From Congregibacter sp. (GTDB lineage: Bacteria; Pseudomonadota; Gammaproteobacteria; Pseudomonadales; Halieaceae), in NCBI GenBank assembly GCA_013911345.1, contig JACETJ010000010.1, positions 1 through 18,607 on the forward strand: a stretch of 18,607 bases of DNA, read 5' to 3'. The position numbers were made by a program, and so were the translations under genes. Shown piece by piece: positions 8,500-15,598 of the stretch. The notes beneath the pieces were generated by a model. The model was given only the letters and a program-made list of their open reading frames with translations. It had not been told where the DNA came from and ran no database searches. Positions within the stretch are counted from its first letter, which is position 1; the number at the start of each line of letters is the position of its first letter.

Positions 8500-9015
8500 A
8501 TGGGAATTTTCGAGGTCATTCTTGCCTTCATGGAAAAGGGCGGGAACGTTCTGTGGCTAATTGCCGCACTCGTGTTCTTTATGTGGACCCTGATCTTTGA
8601 GCGGGTGTGGTACTTCACTTCTGTCTGGAAGGCGGATAGGACCGCGGTAGTCAATGCCTGGGAAGGCCGCAGTGAGCGCAAGTCTTGGAATGCGAAGAAG
8701 ATTCGTCAGCGCTTATTGTCGGAGAGCCGCGAGCTGATCAATGACAACATGAGCGTCATTGCGACCTGCGTGGCGCTGTGTCCGCTGCTTGGATTGCTGG
8801 GTACCGTGACTGGCATGATCGAGGTCTTTAACGTGATGGCTGTCACGGGTGGTGGCGATGCCAAGTCAATGGCCGGCGGTGTGGAGCGATCGACGATCCC
8901 AACGATGGCTGGCATGGTTGCAGCGCTCTCTGGCCTGTTTGCCAACACCTACCTCCAGCGAATAACCAACCGGGAGCAGCAGCTCCTGACAGATCAATTG
9001 ACCTCGGATCATTGA
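8500..9015 (+). CDS. exbB: ExbB-type proton-channel subunit (MotA/TolQ/ExbB family, short)
   Basis: 171 residues, shorter than E. coli ExbB (244) and in the size range of Vibrio ExbB2. Three membrane segments are visible: NVLWLIAALVFFMWTLIFERVW (about 16-37), ATCVALCPLLGLLGTVTGM (about 85-108) and TMAGMVAALSGLFANTYL (about 133-150). The LLGLLGTVTGM and GGVERSTIPTMAGM motifs line the proton path around the ExbD helix. The start has GGGAGG ten bases upstream. It would form the inner-membrane oligomer that uses the proton-motive force to move TonB. How it shares that work with the TtpC-like protein is not resolved by sequence. Confidence 0.93.
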   Translation: MGIFEVILAFMEKGGNVLWLIAALVFFMWTLIFERVWYFTSVWKADRTAVVNAWEGRSERKSWNAKKIRQRLLSESRELINDNMSVIATCVALCPLLGLLGTVTGMIEVFNVMAVTGGGDAKSMAGGVERSTIPTMAGMVAALSGLFANTYLQRITNREQQLLTDQLTSDH

Positions 9016-9039
9016 TCCTGTCTTTAGGTTGAGGAAGTT

Positions 9040-9444
9040 ATGCGGAAAATAGCGAAAGAACAGGAACAAGGCGGGGCGGAAATAGACCTGACGCCGATGC
9101 TCGACGTGGTGTTTATCATGTTGATCTTCTTTATTGTCGTGGCGTCTTTTATCAAGGAGGCGGGCGTCGAGGTCAACCGGCCTGATGATAACCAGCCTGA
9201 TGATCCAGAAGATTCGACCAGTATTTTGGTGGAGGTCGCGTCGGATAACCAAATCTGGATGGAGAACCGCCGCGTCGATATCCGCGCTGTGCGCGCTAAT
9301 ATTCAACGGCTGCTGGCCGAGGACCCTGAAGCACCCGTAACGATAAAGGTGGAGAAGGGTGCTGAGGCAGGCATTGTGGTTGACGTGGCTGATGCCGCCC
9401 GCGAGTCCGGTGTGGGCGCTGTGAATTGGGCGTCAGATCGGTAA
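9040..9444 (+). CDS. exbD: ExbD/TolR family biopolymer transport protein (first copy)
   Basis: 134 residues. A short cytoplasmic tail precedes one membrane helix with the ExbD signature IDLTPMLDVVFIMLIFFIVVASF. Asp22 is the proton-carrying residue (equivalent to E. coli ExbD Asp25). The periplasmic domain follows the usual ExbD pattern (SILVEVASDNQIWMENRRVD, then VTIKVEKGAEAGIVVDVADAARESGVGAV). It has no cysteine. The start has GAGGAAG upstream. It is followed after eleven bases by a second exbD, so the operon can make two distinct ExbD subunits. Homologous or mixed dimers in the ExbB pore are both possible. Confidence 0.93.
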   Translation: MRKIAKEQEQGGAEIDLTPMLDVVFIMLIFFIVVASFIKEAGVEVNRPDDNQPDDPEDSTSILVEVASDNQIWMENRRVDIRAVRANIQRLLAEDPEAPVTIKVEKGAEAGIVVDVADAARESGVGAVNWASDR

Positions 9445-9455
9445 AGGGTGAGACT

Positions 9456-9872
9456 ATGAGTATGCGTGATCAAGCCAGATCGGCTGCGGCGGAAGAAGGA
9501 AGTCAGATTGACCTGACACCGATGCTTGATGTCGTGTTCATCATGCTGATCTTTTTTATCGTTACTTCGTCCTTCGTGAAGGAGCCAGGCGTTGAGTTGC
9601 TCAAGCCTCAGGCCTCTACTCAGGAGGCATGCGAGCGCGGCACAATCATCTTTGCCGTCGACGCCAATGGCGATATTTTCTACAACAAGAACAAGTTGCC
9701 GCTTGATCGAGCGCTGCGTACGGCAGAAGCCGCAAAGAAAGAGGCGCCTCAAGCAAATATAGTGGTGCAGGTCGATCGGGAGACGCCCGCGTACGTGGTC
9801 GAAGATCTTATCGACATCGTGCGACCGGTTCTCACGGCGCCGCCGTGTATATCGACGGATGAAGAGGCTTGA
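9456..9872 (+). CDS. exbD: ExbD/TolR family biopolymer transport protein (second copy)
   Basis: 138 residues from ATG 9456, which has AAAGGG upstream; an earlier in-frame TTG at 9426 lies inside the previous gene. The helix IDLTPMLDVVFIMLIFFIVTSSF is nearly identical to that of the first ExbD, with proton-carrying Asp25. The periplasmic domain is quite different (GTIIFAVDANGDIFYNKNKLPLD, NIVVQVDRETPAYVVEDLIDIV). It carries two cysteines, Cys59 just after the membrane-proximal segment and Cys131 near the C-terminus, which could form a disulfide in the periplasm. The stop overlaps the tonB ATG by one base (TGATG). Confidence 0.92.
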   Translation: MSMRDQARSAAAEEGSQIDLTPMLDVVFIMLIFFIVTSSFVKEPGVELLKPQASTQEACERGTIIFAVDANGDIFYNKNKLPLDRALRTAEAAKKEAPQANIVVQVDRETPAYVVEDLIDIVRPVLTAPPCISTDEEA

Positions 9873-10480
9873 TGGTTATGGGTAGTTCGGCTCGTATTGC
9901 TGTCAGTGCCGCGCTTGCTGTCCCCGTGGCGATTGCATTGTTTTTCATTATGCACAGCTTGGTCAGCCGCGATTTCAAACAGGAAGATGTTAAAGCGCGC
10001 AAGATCGCGGACATCGTGGTGCCGGATAAAACGATTGAAACCAATCTTAATGAGGTGAAGCCTGAAAAACCGGACGATCCCGAGGAGCCGCCGCCAGAGC
10101 TTGAGCCGATTCAGTTTGATACCCAGCTGGACATGAACGTCGCTAACAACGCACCTACCACTGGCATTAATTTGAACCTGAACACGTCAGGCATGTCGTC
10201 TGGCGATGGTGAGTACTTGCCGATTGTGAAAGTCGCGCCAATCTACCCGCGTCGCGCGCAGACACGTGGCATCACGGGTTATTGCATCATTGAATATACG
10301 GTGACCAAAACTGGCTCCATCAGGGACCCCTTTGCTGTCGATTGTCAGCCCAAGGGGATATTTGAGCGTGCCTCGCTGAAGGCTTCTGAGAAGTTCAAGT
10401 ACAAGCCCAGAGTCGTTGATGGAGAGGCGATTGAAGTGGCAGGCGTACAGAACAAATTCACCTATGAGTTGGAAAACTGA
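9872..10480 (+). CDS. tonB: TonB-family energy transducer (TonB2-like, short)
   Basis: 202 residues, the compact TonB2 type. An N-terminal signal anchor (about 8-30, AVSAALAVPVAIALFFIM) crosses the inner membrane. A short Pro/Glu-rich spacer (about 62-80, KPEKPDDPEEPPPELEP) and a Gly/Asn linker lead to the TonB C-terminal domain (about 115-200): KVAPIYPRRAQTRGITGYCIIEYTVTK and FKYKPRVVDGEAI. This domain binds the TonB box of outer-membrane receptors and passes on energy from ExbB/ExbD. Cys138 and Cys158 lie within the domain. The ATG at 9872 overlaps the exbD stop; an ATG at 9878 is an alternative. No TonB-dependent receptor gene is in the window, so the substrate (iron chelate, glycan, vitamin) is unknown. 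Confidence 0.93.
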   Translation: MVMGSSARIAVSAALAVPVAIALFFIMHSLVSRDFKQEDVKARKIADIVVPDKTIETNLNEVKPEKPDDPEEPPPELEPIQFDTQLDMNVANNAPTTGINLNLNTSGMSSGDGEYLPIVKVAPIYPRRAQTRGITGYCIIEYTVTKTGSIRDPFAVDCQPKGIFERASLKASEKFKYKPRVVDGEAIEVAGVQNKFTYELEN

Positions 10481-10496
10481 TATGAGGGCTGAATCT

Positions 10497-11819
10497 ATGA
10501 TCGTTTCGTTTATGCGTGCGTCAGCCTTTACCGCGCTCGCTCTGTGTGCGGCCCTTGTCTTGAATCAGGCTGTGCCCGGCGCGGTGTTTCCCGAAGCAGT
10601 CGCTCAGGAAAAGAAGAAAGATACGCGGGAAACGCGCAGAACCCCCGCGCTACGCAACAAGGTTTATGAGCGGCTTGCGGAGGCCCAGACGCTTGCAGAA
10701 GCGAAAGACTATGCCGGTGCAGCGGACATCCTTAACGACATGATCTCGGTGGATGGTAAGAAGGCGTTGAATAGCTACGAGTTGGCGAACGTCTACAATC
10801 TTCACGCCTTTTTGAGTTACGCCAGAGAAGATTACGCTGGATCCCTGCGCTACTACGAGCAGGTCATCGCCCAGCCAGATATTCCACTGGCGATGGAGAT
10901 CAACACCCGATTTACCGTTTCGCAGTTGTACTTTGTTCAGGAGAAATGGCAGCAGGGTATTGACGCGCTGCTGGTTTGGTTCGAAATGAACGAAAAACCC
11001 AACGCCACGGCGTATGTATTGCTGGCGCAGGGCTACTACCAAATCAAGCGCTACGACCTTGCGCTTGAGAATGTCGAGACAGCGATTGGGATGCATGAGT
11101 CGGAAGGCAAACTGCCCAAAGAACAATGGTATAACCTCGCGCGATTCCTGTACTTTGACAACGAAGACTTCGACTCAGCGTTAGACGTGCTGAACACGCT
11201 GATTATTTATTACCCCAAAAAGCAGTACTGGGTTCAGGCCTCACATCTCTATGGCGAGAAAAAAGATGAGCCACGGCAACTCGCGTTAATGGAGGCAGCT
11301 TACGAACAGGGCTTCCTCGATCGTTCCAGCGAGGTGGTGACCATGGCGTATCTTTATCTGAATGCTGAAGCGCCCTATTTCGCCGGCTCTGTCATGCAGA
11401 AAGGGTTTTCTGACGAGCTGGTGGATGACAAGTCAAAGAACTACGAGCTGGCGGGTAGCGCCTGGGCGCAAGCCAGAGAGGTAGCAAAATCGATACCGAT
11501 GATGGAAAAGGCCGCGGCGAAATCAGACGAGGGTGAGCTTTACGTTCGTTTGGGCAATGTATACCTAGACGGCGATCAGTTTTCTAAGGCCGCCGACTCG
11601 GTGCAAAAGGGCCTCAAAAAGGGCGGTGTGAAGCGACCCGATCAGGCACGGCTGGTGCTCGGTATGTCCTACTTCAATTTGGGTGAGTATGACAAAGCAC
11701 GCAAAGCGTTCCGGGATGCCGGCAAAGACGAGCGATCCGAAAAATATGCGCGTCAGTGGATCGCCTATGTAACGAGTGAAGAAGAGCGCCAGCTAGAATT
11801 GGAAAAAGACCTCTTTTAG
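10497..11819 (+). CDS. Periplasmic tetratricopeptide-repeat protein of the TonB operon
   Basis: 440 residues from ATG 10497, chosen for GAGGG eight bases upstream; ATG 10482 is an alternative. A Sec signal peptide (about 1-36, ending EAVA before QEKKK) predicts a periplasmic protein. No lipobox was seen. Helical TPR-like repeats follow. Recognisable units include ERLAEAQTLAEAKDYAGAADIL, FLSYAREDYAGSLRYYEQVI, AQGYYQIKRYDLALENVETAI, VRLGNVYLDGDQFSKAADSVQ and VLGMSYFNLGEYDKARKAFRDAG. TPR proteins scaffold protein-protein contacts, and such a gene commonly closes TonB2/DUF3450 operons. It probably organises the complex or links it to receptors, which is inferred from position. A strong terminator follows. 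Confidence 0.87.
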   Translation: MIVSFMRASAFTALALCAALVLNQAVPGAVFPEAVAQEKKKDTRETRRTPALRNKVYERLAEAQTLAEAKDYAGAADILNDMISVDGKKALNSYELANVYNLHAFLSYAREDYAGSLRYYEQVIAQPDIPLAMEINTRFTVSQLYFVQEKWQQGIDALLVWFEMNEKPNATAYVLLAQGYYQIKRYDLALENVETAIGMHESEGKLPKEQWYNLARFLYFDNEDFDSALDVLNTLIIYYPKKQYWVQASHLYGEKKDEPRQLALMEAAYEQGFLDRSSEVVTMAYLYLNAEAPYFAGSVMQKGFSDELVDDKSKNYELAGSAWAQAREVAKSIPMMEKAAAKSDEGELYVRLGNVYLDGDQFSKAADSVQKGLKKGGVKRPDQARLVLGMSYFNLGEYDKARKAFRDAGKDERSEKYARQWIAYVTSEEERQLELEKDLF

Positions 11820-11837
11820 TCGTCACCCACGCAGACA

Positions 11838-11868
11838 ATAAAAAAGGGCCTACATAGGCCCTTTTTTG
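11838..11868 (+). terminator. Intrinsic terminator ending the TonB operon
   Basis: GGGCCTA (11846-11852) pairs with TAGGCCC (11855-11861), probably opening to a four- to six-base loop. An A-run (11840-11845) precedes it and TTTTTT (11862-11867) follows. It begins about 20 bases after the TPR gene stop. With A and T tracts on both sides it could also stop transcription coming from the minus strand. Confidence 0.92.
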
Positions 11869-11907
11869 TTTAGTCTTTTGGTATATGCCGCGACAACACC
11901 AGTCACT

Positions 11908-12052
11908 CGCCCGCTCGCGCGGGCGTCCCTGAACGGACGCGTCCGATACTGCACTGCGCTGCCGCCGTGTAACGCTAACTGAGCTACGGCGACGACAGCC
12001 GATTACGCTTTTTAACTTCCGAGCTTAACCGAAGTTGGGAGGCTAGCTCCCA
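11908..12052. other. Hairpin-dense intergenic region, possible structured RNA
   Basis: Five inverted repeats lie within 145 bases: CGCCCGC/GCGGGCG (11908-11925), GCGTCC/GGACGC (11923-11940, sharing bases with the first), GCTG plus CGCCGT pairing ACGGCG plus CAGC (11958-11999), AACTTC/GAAGTT (12014-12036) and TGGGAG/CTCCCA (12036-12052). No open frame of note and no T-run after a stem was seen. The last two hairpins immediately follow the csp stop on the minus strand and may act as its 3'-end structure. Strand and function are unknown. Confidence 0.35.
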
Positions 12053-12061
12053 TAAGGTGCC

Positions 12062-12268
12062 TTACTGAGGATGGACGTTTTCGGCTTGAGGGCCTTTCTG
12101 GCCATCTGTGACCGTAAACTCAACCTTCTGACCATCACTAAGGGTTTTGAACCCGTCGCCTTGAATGGCGCTGAAGTGTACAAAGACATCCGGACCATCT
12201 TCCTGTGCGATAAAACCGTAGCCTTTGGTCTCATTGAACCACTTCACGGTACCCGTAACTGTTGACAT
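12062..12268 (-). CDS. Cold-shock domain protein (CspA family)
   Basis: 68 residues, a single cold-shock domain with nothing added. The two RNA-binding motifs are intact: RNP1 in KGYGFIAQ and RNP2 in DVFVHFSAI, after the conserved opening [12 protein letters not shown]. Such proteins bind single-stranded RNA and DNA and melt mRNA structure. Which paralogue it is, or whether it is cold-induced, cannot be told from the protein. The ATG at 12268 was chosen because the domain starts four residues later; a longer in-frame reading up to 12367 lies in the leader and looks non-coding. The leader is about 120 bases if the candidate promoter is right, similar in size to the regulated E. coli cspA leader. 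Confidence 0.93.
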   Translation of the reverse strand: MSTVTGTVKWFNETKGYGFIAQEDGPDVFVHFSAIQGDGFKTLSDGQKVEFTVTDGQKGPQAENVHPQ

Positions 12269-12394
12269 GTTTTCTACTACCTGTATTAACGATTTTTCAT
12301 ATGCCCTGATGGGCGCTTGCGCTTGATGGAACAATACCGAAGACCGAAGACTACAGTGGCTCAGCAAAAAGCGGGCTGGAACTCCAGCGCATGC

Positions 12395-12423
12395 AGTGTA
12401 GCACTCTGACGAGCGAGCGCAGA
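12395..12423 (-). promoter_or_regulatory. Candidate extended -10 promoter for the cold-shock gene
   Basis: On the minus strand TGCTACACT (12403-12395) reads as an extended -10 element, TG-N-TACACT, with 4 of 6 matches to TATAAT. No good -35 is found at 17 bases (TCTGCG), but an A-rich tract lies further upstream (12427-12434), as an UP element might. Transcription would begin near 12388 and leave a leader of about 120 bases before the ATG. Confidence 0.4.
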
Positions 12424-12469
12424 TGAATTTTTTTGTGTGTTTGACGGCGCTGTATAGGCCTCTAAGCGG

Positions 12470-13936
12470 CTATTCAACGGGGAGAATTTTCATTCTGTCG
12501 GTTTTCCCGGCTTCTCCATGCGTACTACCCATGGTCAAAAGAACGTAATCGCCGCGGGCCAGAAAGCCGCCATCGACCAGAAACTCGATGGTGCGCGCCT
12601 CGAGATCCTGCGGTGCGAAGGCAGTGAAATCGAAAAACAGGGGAATAACGCCTCGGCATAGCGCCAGTCGCTGCAGTGTGTCGGCTCGACGGCTTAGCGC
12701 GAAGATGGGCAGGCCGGAGCTCAACCGCGACATCATTGTTGGCGTGGTGCCGCGCTCCGTCAGTGATGCGATGCCCCGCATACCGCTAAAGTGGTTGGCA
12801 CCATACATCGCAGAAAGGGCTATGGTTTCCTGCGCGCTTGAGAATTCACGGTCCAGTCTATATTTGGAGGTGCGAGCCACGGGGTGTTGTTCCGCGCCTA
12901 GCGCGGCGTCAGCCATCGCGGTAACCACTTCCACCGGAAAGTCGCCCACTGCGGTCTCGGCAGACAGCATGACGGCGTCTGTGCCGTCCAGCACAGCGTT
13001 AGCCACATCAAACACTTCTGCCCGGGTTGGCATGGAATTGCTGATCATGGACTCCATCATTTGCGTGGCCGTGATGACCATGCGATCCCTCTTGCGGGTG
13101 GTGGAAATCAGATTTTTCTGAATACCGATCAATTGCGCATCTCCGACCTCGACACCCAGATCGCCTCGCGCCACCATAACGCCATCGCTAGCATCAATGA
13201 TGCTGTTCAGTAACTCGGTATCCGCCACCACCTCGGCACGCTCGATCTTGGCAATGATGGCCGGGTTGAGCCCCTGATCGGCCAGCAGTTGCCTCGCATA
13301 AGCGATGTCGTCTGCGCTGGAGACAAAGGATACCGCCACAAAGTCTGGCTCTATGTCTGGCATTGCCTTGATGTCATCAAGATCTTTCTCAGTGAGTGCT
13401 GGTGCGGCCAGGCCACCCCCTAATTTGTTCACACCCTTTCTGGAGCTCAATCGGCCGCCTACGATAACGGTGCAGTCAACAGTGCTCTCAGTCACATCAT
13501 CGACTCGTAGTCGGAGTTTGCCGTCATCGAGCAGCAATACGTCGTCTTGTTCCACGCTGGAGGGCAGCGCTTCATACTCCACCGAAACGCCTCGCTGATC
13601 ACCGGCGTCTGGCGCGATAGAGAGGCTCAGCTGGAAGGGATCTCCAGCCTGCAAAATCACCGCGCCGTCAGCGAAGCCGCCGATTCGGATTTTTGGGCCC
13701 TGAAGGTCGGCGAGGATGCCCACATAGCGCCCATGATGACCCGCTTGCCGACGGATGTGCCGAGCGACCTGCACATGATCTGCCTGACTTCCGTGGCTGA
13801 AGTTGAGGCGAAAAACGTCTACCCCCGCTCCAAGCAGGCGCCCGATCATGTCCTGGCTCTGGCTACTAGGCCCTATAGTCGCAACGATTTTGGTCCGGCG
13901 AAGTGCGCTGGATGTCTGTTGGCGATCAATGGTCAC
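12470..13936 (-). CDS. pyk: Pyruvate kinase
   Basis: 488 residues. It converts phosphoenolpyruvate and ADP to pyruvate and ATP, the last step of glycolysis. Visible motifs: RRTKIVATIGPSS, FRLNFSHGS with Arg43, Asn45 and Ser47 in the active site, DLQGPKIRIG, LLLDDGKLRL, the metal and PEP site IIAKIERAE (Lys230, Glu232), MVARGDLGVEV, ATQMMESMI, PTRAEVFDVANAVLDGTDAVMLSAETAVG, and a C-terminal regulatory domain ending LLTMGSTHGEAGKTDRMKI. Length and features fit PykA-type enzymes. The start is GTG 13936, as no in-frame ATG lies nearby, with AAAGGA upstream. It lies on the same strand as the cold-shock gene, about 200 bases ahead, and diverges from the gene at 14176. Confidence 0.96.
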   Translation of the reverse strand: MTIDRQQTSSALRRTKIVATIGPSSQSQDMIGRLLGAGVDVFRLNFSHGSQADHVQVARHIRRQAGHHGRYVGILADLQGPKIRIGGFADGAVILQAGDPFQLSLSIAPDAGDQRGVSVEYEALPSSVEQDDVLLLDDGKLRLRVDDVTESTVDCTVIVGGRLSSRKGVNKLGGGLAAPALTEKDLDDIKAMPDIEPDFVAVSFVSSADDIAYARQLLADQGLNPAIIAKIERAEVVADTELLNSIIDASDGVMVARGDLGVEVGDAQLIGIQKNLISTTRKRDRMVITATQMMESMISNSMPTRAEVFDVANAVLDGTDAVMLSAETAVGDFPVEVVTAMADAALGAEQHPVARTSKYRLDREFSSAQETIALSAMYGANHFSGMRGIASLTERGTTPTMMSRLSSGLPIFALSRRADTLQRLALCRGVIPLFFDFTAFAPQDLEARTIEFLVDGGFLARGDYVLLTMGSTHGEAGKTDRMKILPVE

Positions 13937-14175
13937 GAGAAAAACGCATTCCTTTCCAAGGCTTCAGGTTGCCGTTGCGACAGGCTGCCGAACGGAGCGG
14001 CGTGATAGCGGAATTCAACTCACAACGCCAGCCCCTCTGTGGGCCAGGCCATTGTCAAACCCTGCTGACAGTCGTTTCGACATCAATTGCAGTAGAGTAT
14101 GGCAGGATCACGGTTCTGGGCGCTATGTCACAATACCGCTCCACCCAGCATCGAAATTCATACAAAGAGAGAACC

Positions 14176-14565
14176 ATGCTGACATCTGATAGCCGGAGGC
14201 CGAATCCTCCCATGGGCTATGCCTGCGAATGCACCTTGACCCTAGAGCAGCAGATCGATCTGGTGGCGGAGTTTCACGTACATCGTATTCGGCCATCTCG
14301 CATAGCTTACCGGCTGGGAATTGACATTGCGCAGGTCGAGGCGTGGCTCTCAGGAGAGCAGGACGATAGGCGGTTTCAGCAACTGATCAGCCAACATCGA
14401 CGCAAGAACTATCAGAGACAACTGCTTCGGGCAGACAGACTGAGAGGTCAGCAGGCATACGAAATGCGGCTGGCGGCACAGCAGGATTTGCACCAAGATA
14501 GCCCACCGGAACCCAGCCAGATGACTGGCATTCGACATCCGGTTGCGCTGAGGAAAGAGCGATGA
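14176..14565 (+). CDS. Uncharacterised small protein with HTH-like segment
   Basis: 129 residues from ATG 14176, preceded by AAAGAGAG. I do not recognise a family. The segment LTLEQQIDLVAEFHVHRIRPSRIAYRLGIDIAQVEAWLSGE (about 17-57) looks like a homeodomain-type helix-turn-helix: RPSRIAYRLGI would give helices one and two and DIAQVEAWLSG the recognition helix. A very basic stretch follows (QHRRKNYQRQLLRADRLRGQQ, about 73-93), and the tail is polar and probably disordered. It has no signal peptide or membrane segment. It may be a small DNA- or RNA-binding protein. The stop overlaps the next gene's ATG by four bases (ATGA), so the two are coupled. Confidence 0.7.
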   Translation: MLTSDSRRPNPPMGYACECTLTLEQQIDLVAEFHVHRIRPSRIAYRLGIDIAQVEAWLSGEQDDRRFQQLISQHRRKNYQRQLLRADRLRGQQAYEMRLAAQQDLHQDSPPEPSQMTGIRHPVALRKER

Positions 14566-14963
14566 CACACACATCTGCGAACGCCATAGATCGCTGGCAC
14601 GAAATGATGGCGACCGGCTCCACTGACGGGCTTTATGACCTCCTAGCGCCAGACTGTGTTTTTTGGTCACCAGTGGTCCATACGCCCCAGCAGGGCAGAG
14701 ATATCACGCATCTCTACCTCAGCGCTGCTGGACAGGTCTTCAATACAGACTTTCGCTATGTGAGGGAAGTTCGAGACGAAGACGTTGCGGTGTTGGAGTT
14801 TGAGTGCACCCTCGATGGCATTCATGTCAACGGCATCGACATGATTCAGGTGGTCGATAATCAGATCAGTGAGTTCAAAGTGATGGTCCGGCCCCTGAAA
14901 GCGGTGAACAAGGTTCATGAAAAGATGATGTCGATGCTCGAAGAGTTCAAAAATGCGTCCTGA
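14562..14963 (+). CDS. NTF2-like/SnoaL-like domain protein
   Basis: 133 residues, one NTF2-like cone-fold domain. Typical features: an N-terminal helix [30 protein letters not shown], then [26 protein letters not shown], and strands [23 protein letters not shown] followed by [12 protein letters not shown], the usual end of SnoaL_2/NTF2-like proteins. These domains bind small hydrophobic ligands or act as isomerases and dehydratases, but the catalytic residues vary too much to name a substrate. It is cytoplasmic, with no signal peptide. It overlaps the HTH-like gene upstream, and ubiX starts 47 bases after its stop. Confidence 0.8.
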   Translation: MTHTSANAIDRWHEMMATGSTDGLYDLLAPDCVFWSPVVHTPQQGRDITHLYLSAAGQVFNTDFRYVREVRDEDVAVLEFECTLDGIHVNGIDMIQVVDNQISEFKVMVRPLKAVNKVHEKMMSMLEEFKNAS

Positions 14964-15010
14964 GATCAGCGCATGGGTTGCCCTTCCGATTGGCAGCGTT
15001 GGGATCCTCA

Positions 15011-15598
15011 ATGGCTGAGAGTGACGCCAGCCAACCAGTGGACCGGTTGATCATTGGTATCAGTGGTGCTTCTGGCGTGCAGTATGGTGTTCGGGCGCTG
15101 GAATTACTCCGGGATTTACCGATCGAAACACATTTGATTATGAGTAAGTCTGCCGAGCTGACTGTGCATCATGAGCTCGATCAGTCGGTAGACGAGATTC
15201 GCTCACTTGCCGATGTCTACCACCCTGTCCGCAACGTGGGTGCATCGGTTGCGAGTGGCTCATTTCGCACGCGGGGCATGCTGCTGGCACCCTGCTCGAT
15301 CAGAACACTGGGGGAGATCACTTCCGGGGTGACCTCCTCGCTACTGACCCGCGCCGCCGATGTGGTACTCAAGGAGCGGCGACGTTTGGTTTTGATGGTC
15401 CGAGAGACCCCGCTTCATTTGGGGCATTTGCGAAATATGGTGTCGGTGACGGAGATGGGCGCGATTGTGTCACCCCCTGTGCCTGCCTTTTATGCGAAAC
15501 CCGACACGCTGGAAGCGGTCATCACCCAGAGCGTGGCGCGCGCGCTGGACCTTTTCGACATTTCGGTCTCTGGAACGCATCGCTGGACCGAGTCGTGA
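15011..15598 (+). CDS. ubiX: Flavin prenyltransferase UbiX
   Basis: 195 residues from ATG 15011; earlier TTG starts would only add a weak leader. UbiX joins dimethylallyl phosphate to FMN, making the prenylated FMN used by UbiD-type decarboxylases, including the one in ubiquinone synthesis. Diagnostic segments: [21 protein letters not shown] (FMN-binding), [51 protein letters not shown] and [15 protein letters not shown]. These cover the FMN and prenyl phosphate sites. No ubiD is in the window. In many gammaproteobacteria ubiX neighbours mpl; here it is coupled by a GTGA overlap to an MFS transporter. Confidence 0.94.
   Translation: MAESDASQPVDRLIIGISGASGVQYGVRALELLRDLPIETHLIMSKSAELTVHHELDQSVDEIRSLADVYHPVRNVGASVASGSFRTRGMLLAPCSIRTLGEITSGVTSSLLTRAADVVLKERRRLVLMVRETPLHLGHLRNMVSVTEMGAIVSPPVPAFYAKPDTLEAVITQSVARALDLFDISVSGTHRWTES

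Noticed and set aside
11965..11995. tRNA-like fragment on the minus strand (GTAGCTCAGTTAGC resembles a tRNA D-arm).
   Set aside because: No matching D-stem partner (GAGC), no anticodon arm and no T-loop (GTTCGAATC-like) at the right distance. At most a decayed remnant or chance.
12005..12035. 5S rRNA-like string on the minus strand (CTCGGAAGTTAA).
   Set aside because: Only about 12 bases match and the rest of the 5S structure is absent; it is one arm of a local hairpin.
12588..13121. 177-codon open frame on the plus strand inside pyk.
   Set aside because: Low-complexity Ser/Ala/Arg-rich shadow of the pyruvate kinase gene.
14041..14110. Promoter for pyk (TTGACA on the minus strand at 14059-14054) or for the gene at 14176.
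   Set aside because: A perfect -35 box is present but no acceptable -10 element sits 15-19 bases downstream; not called.
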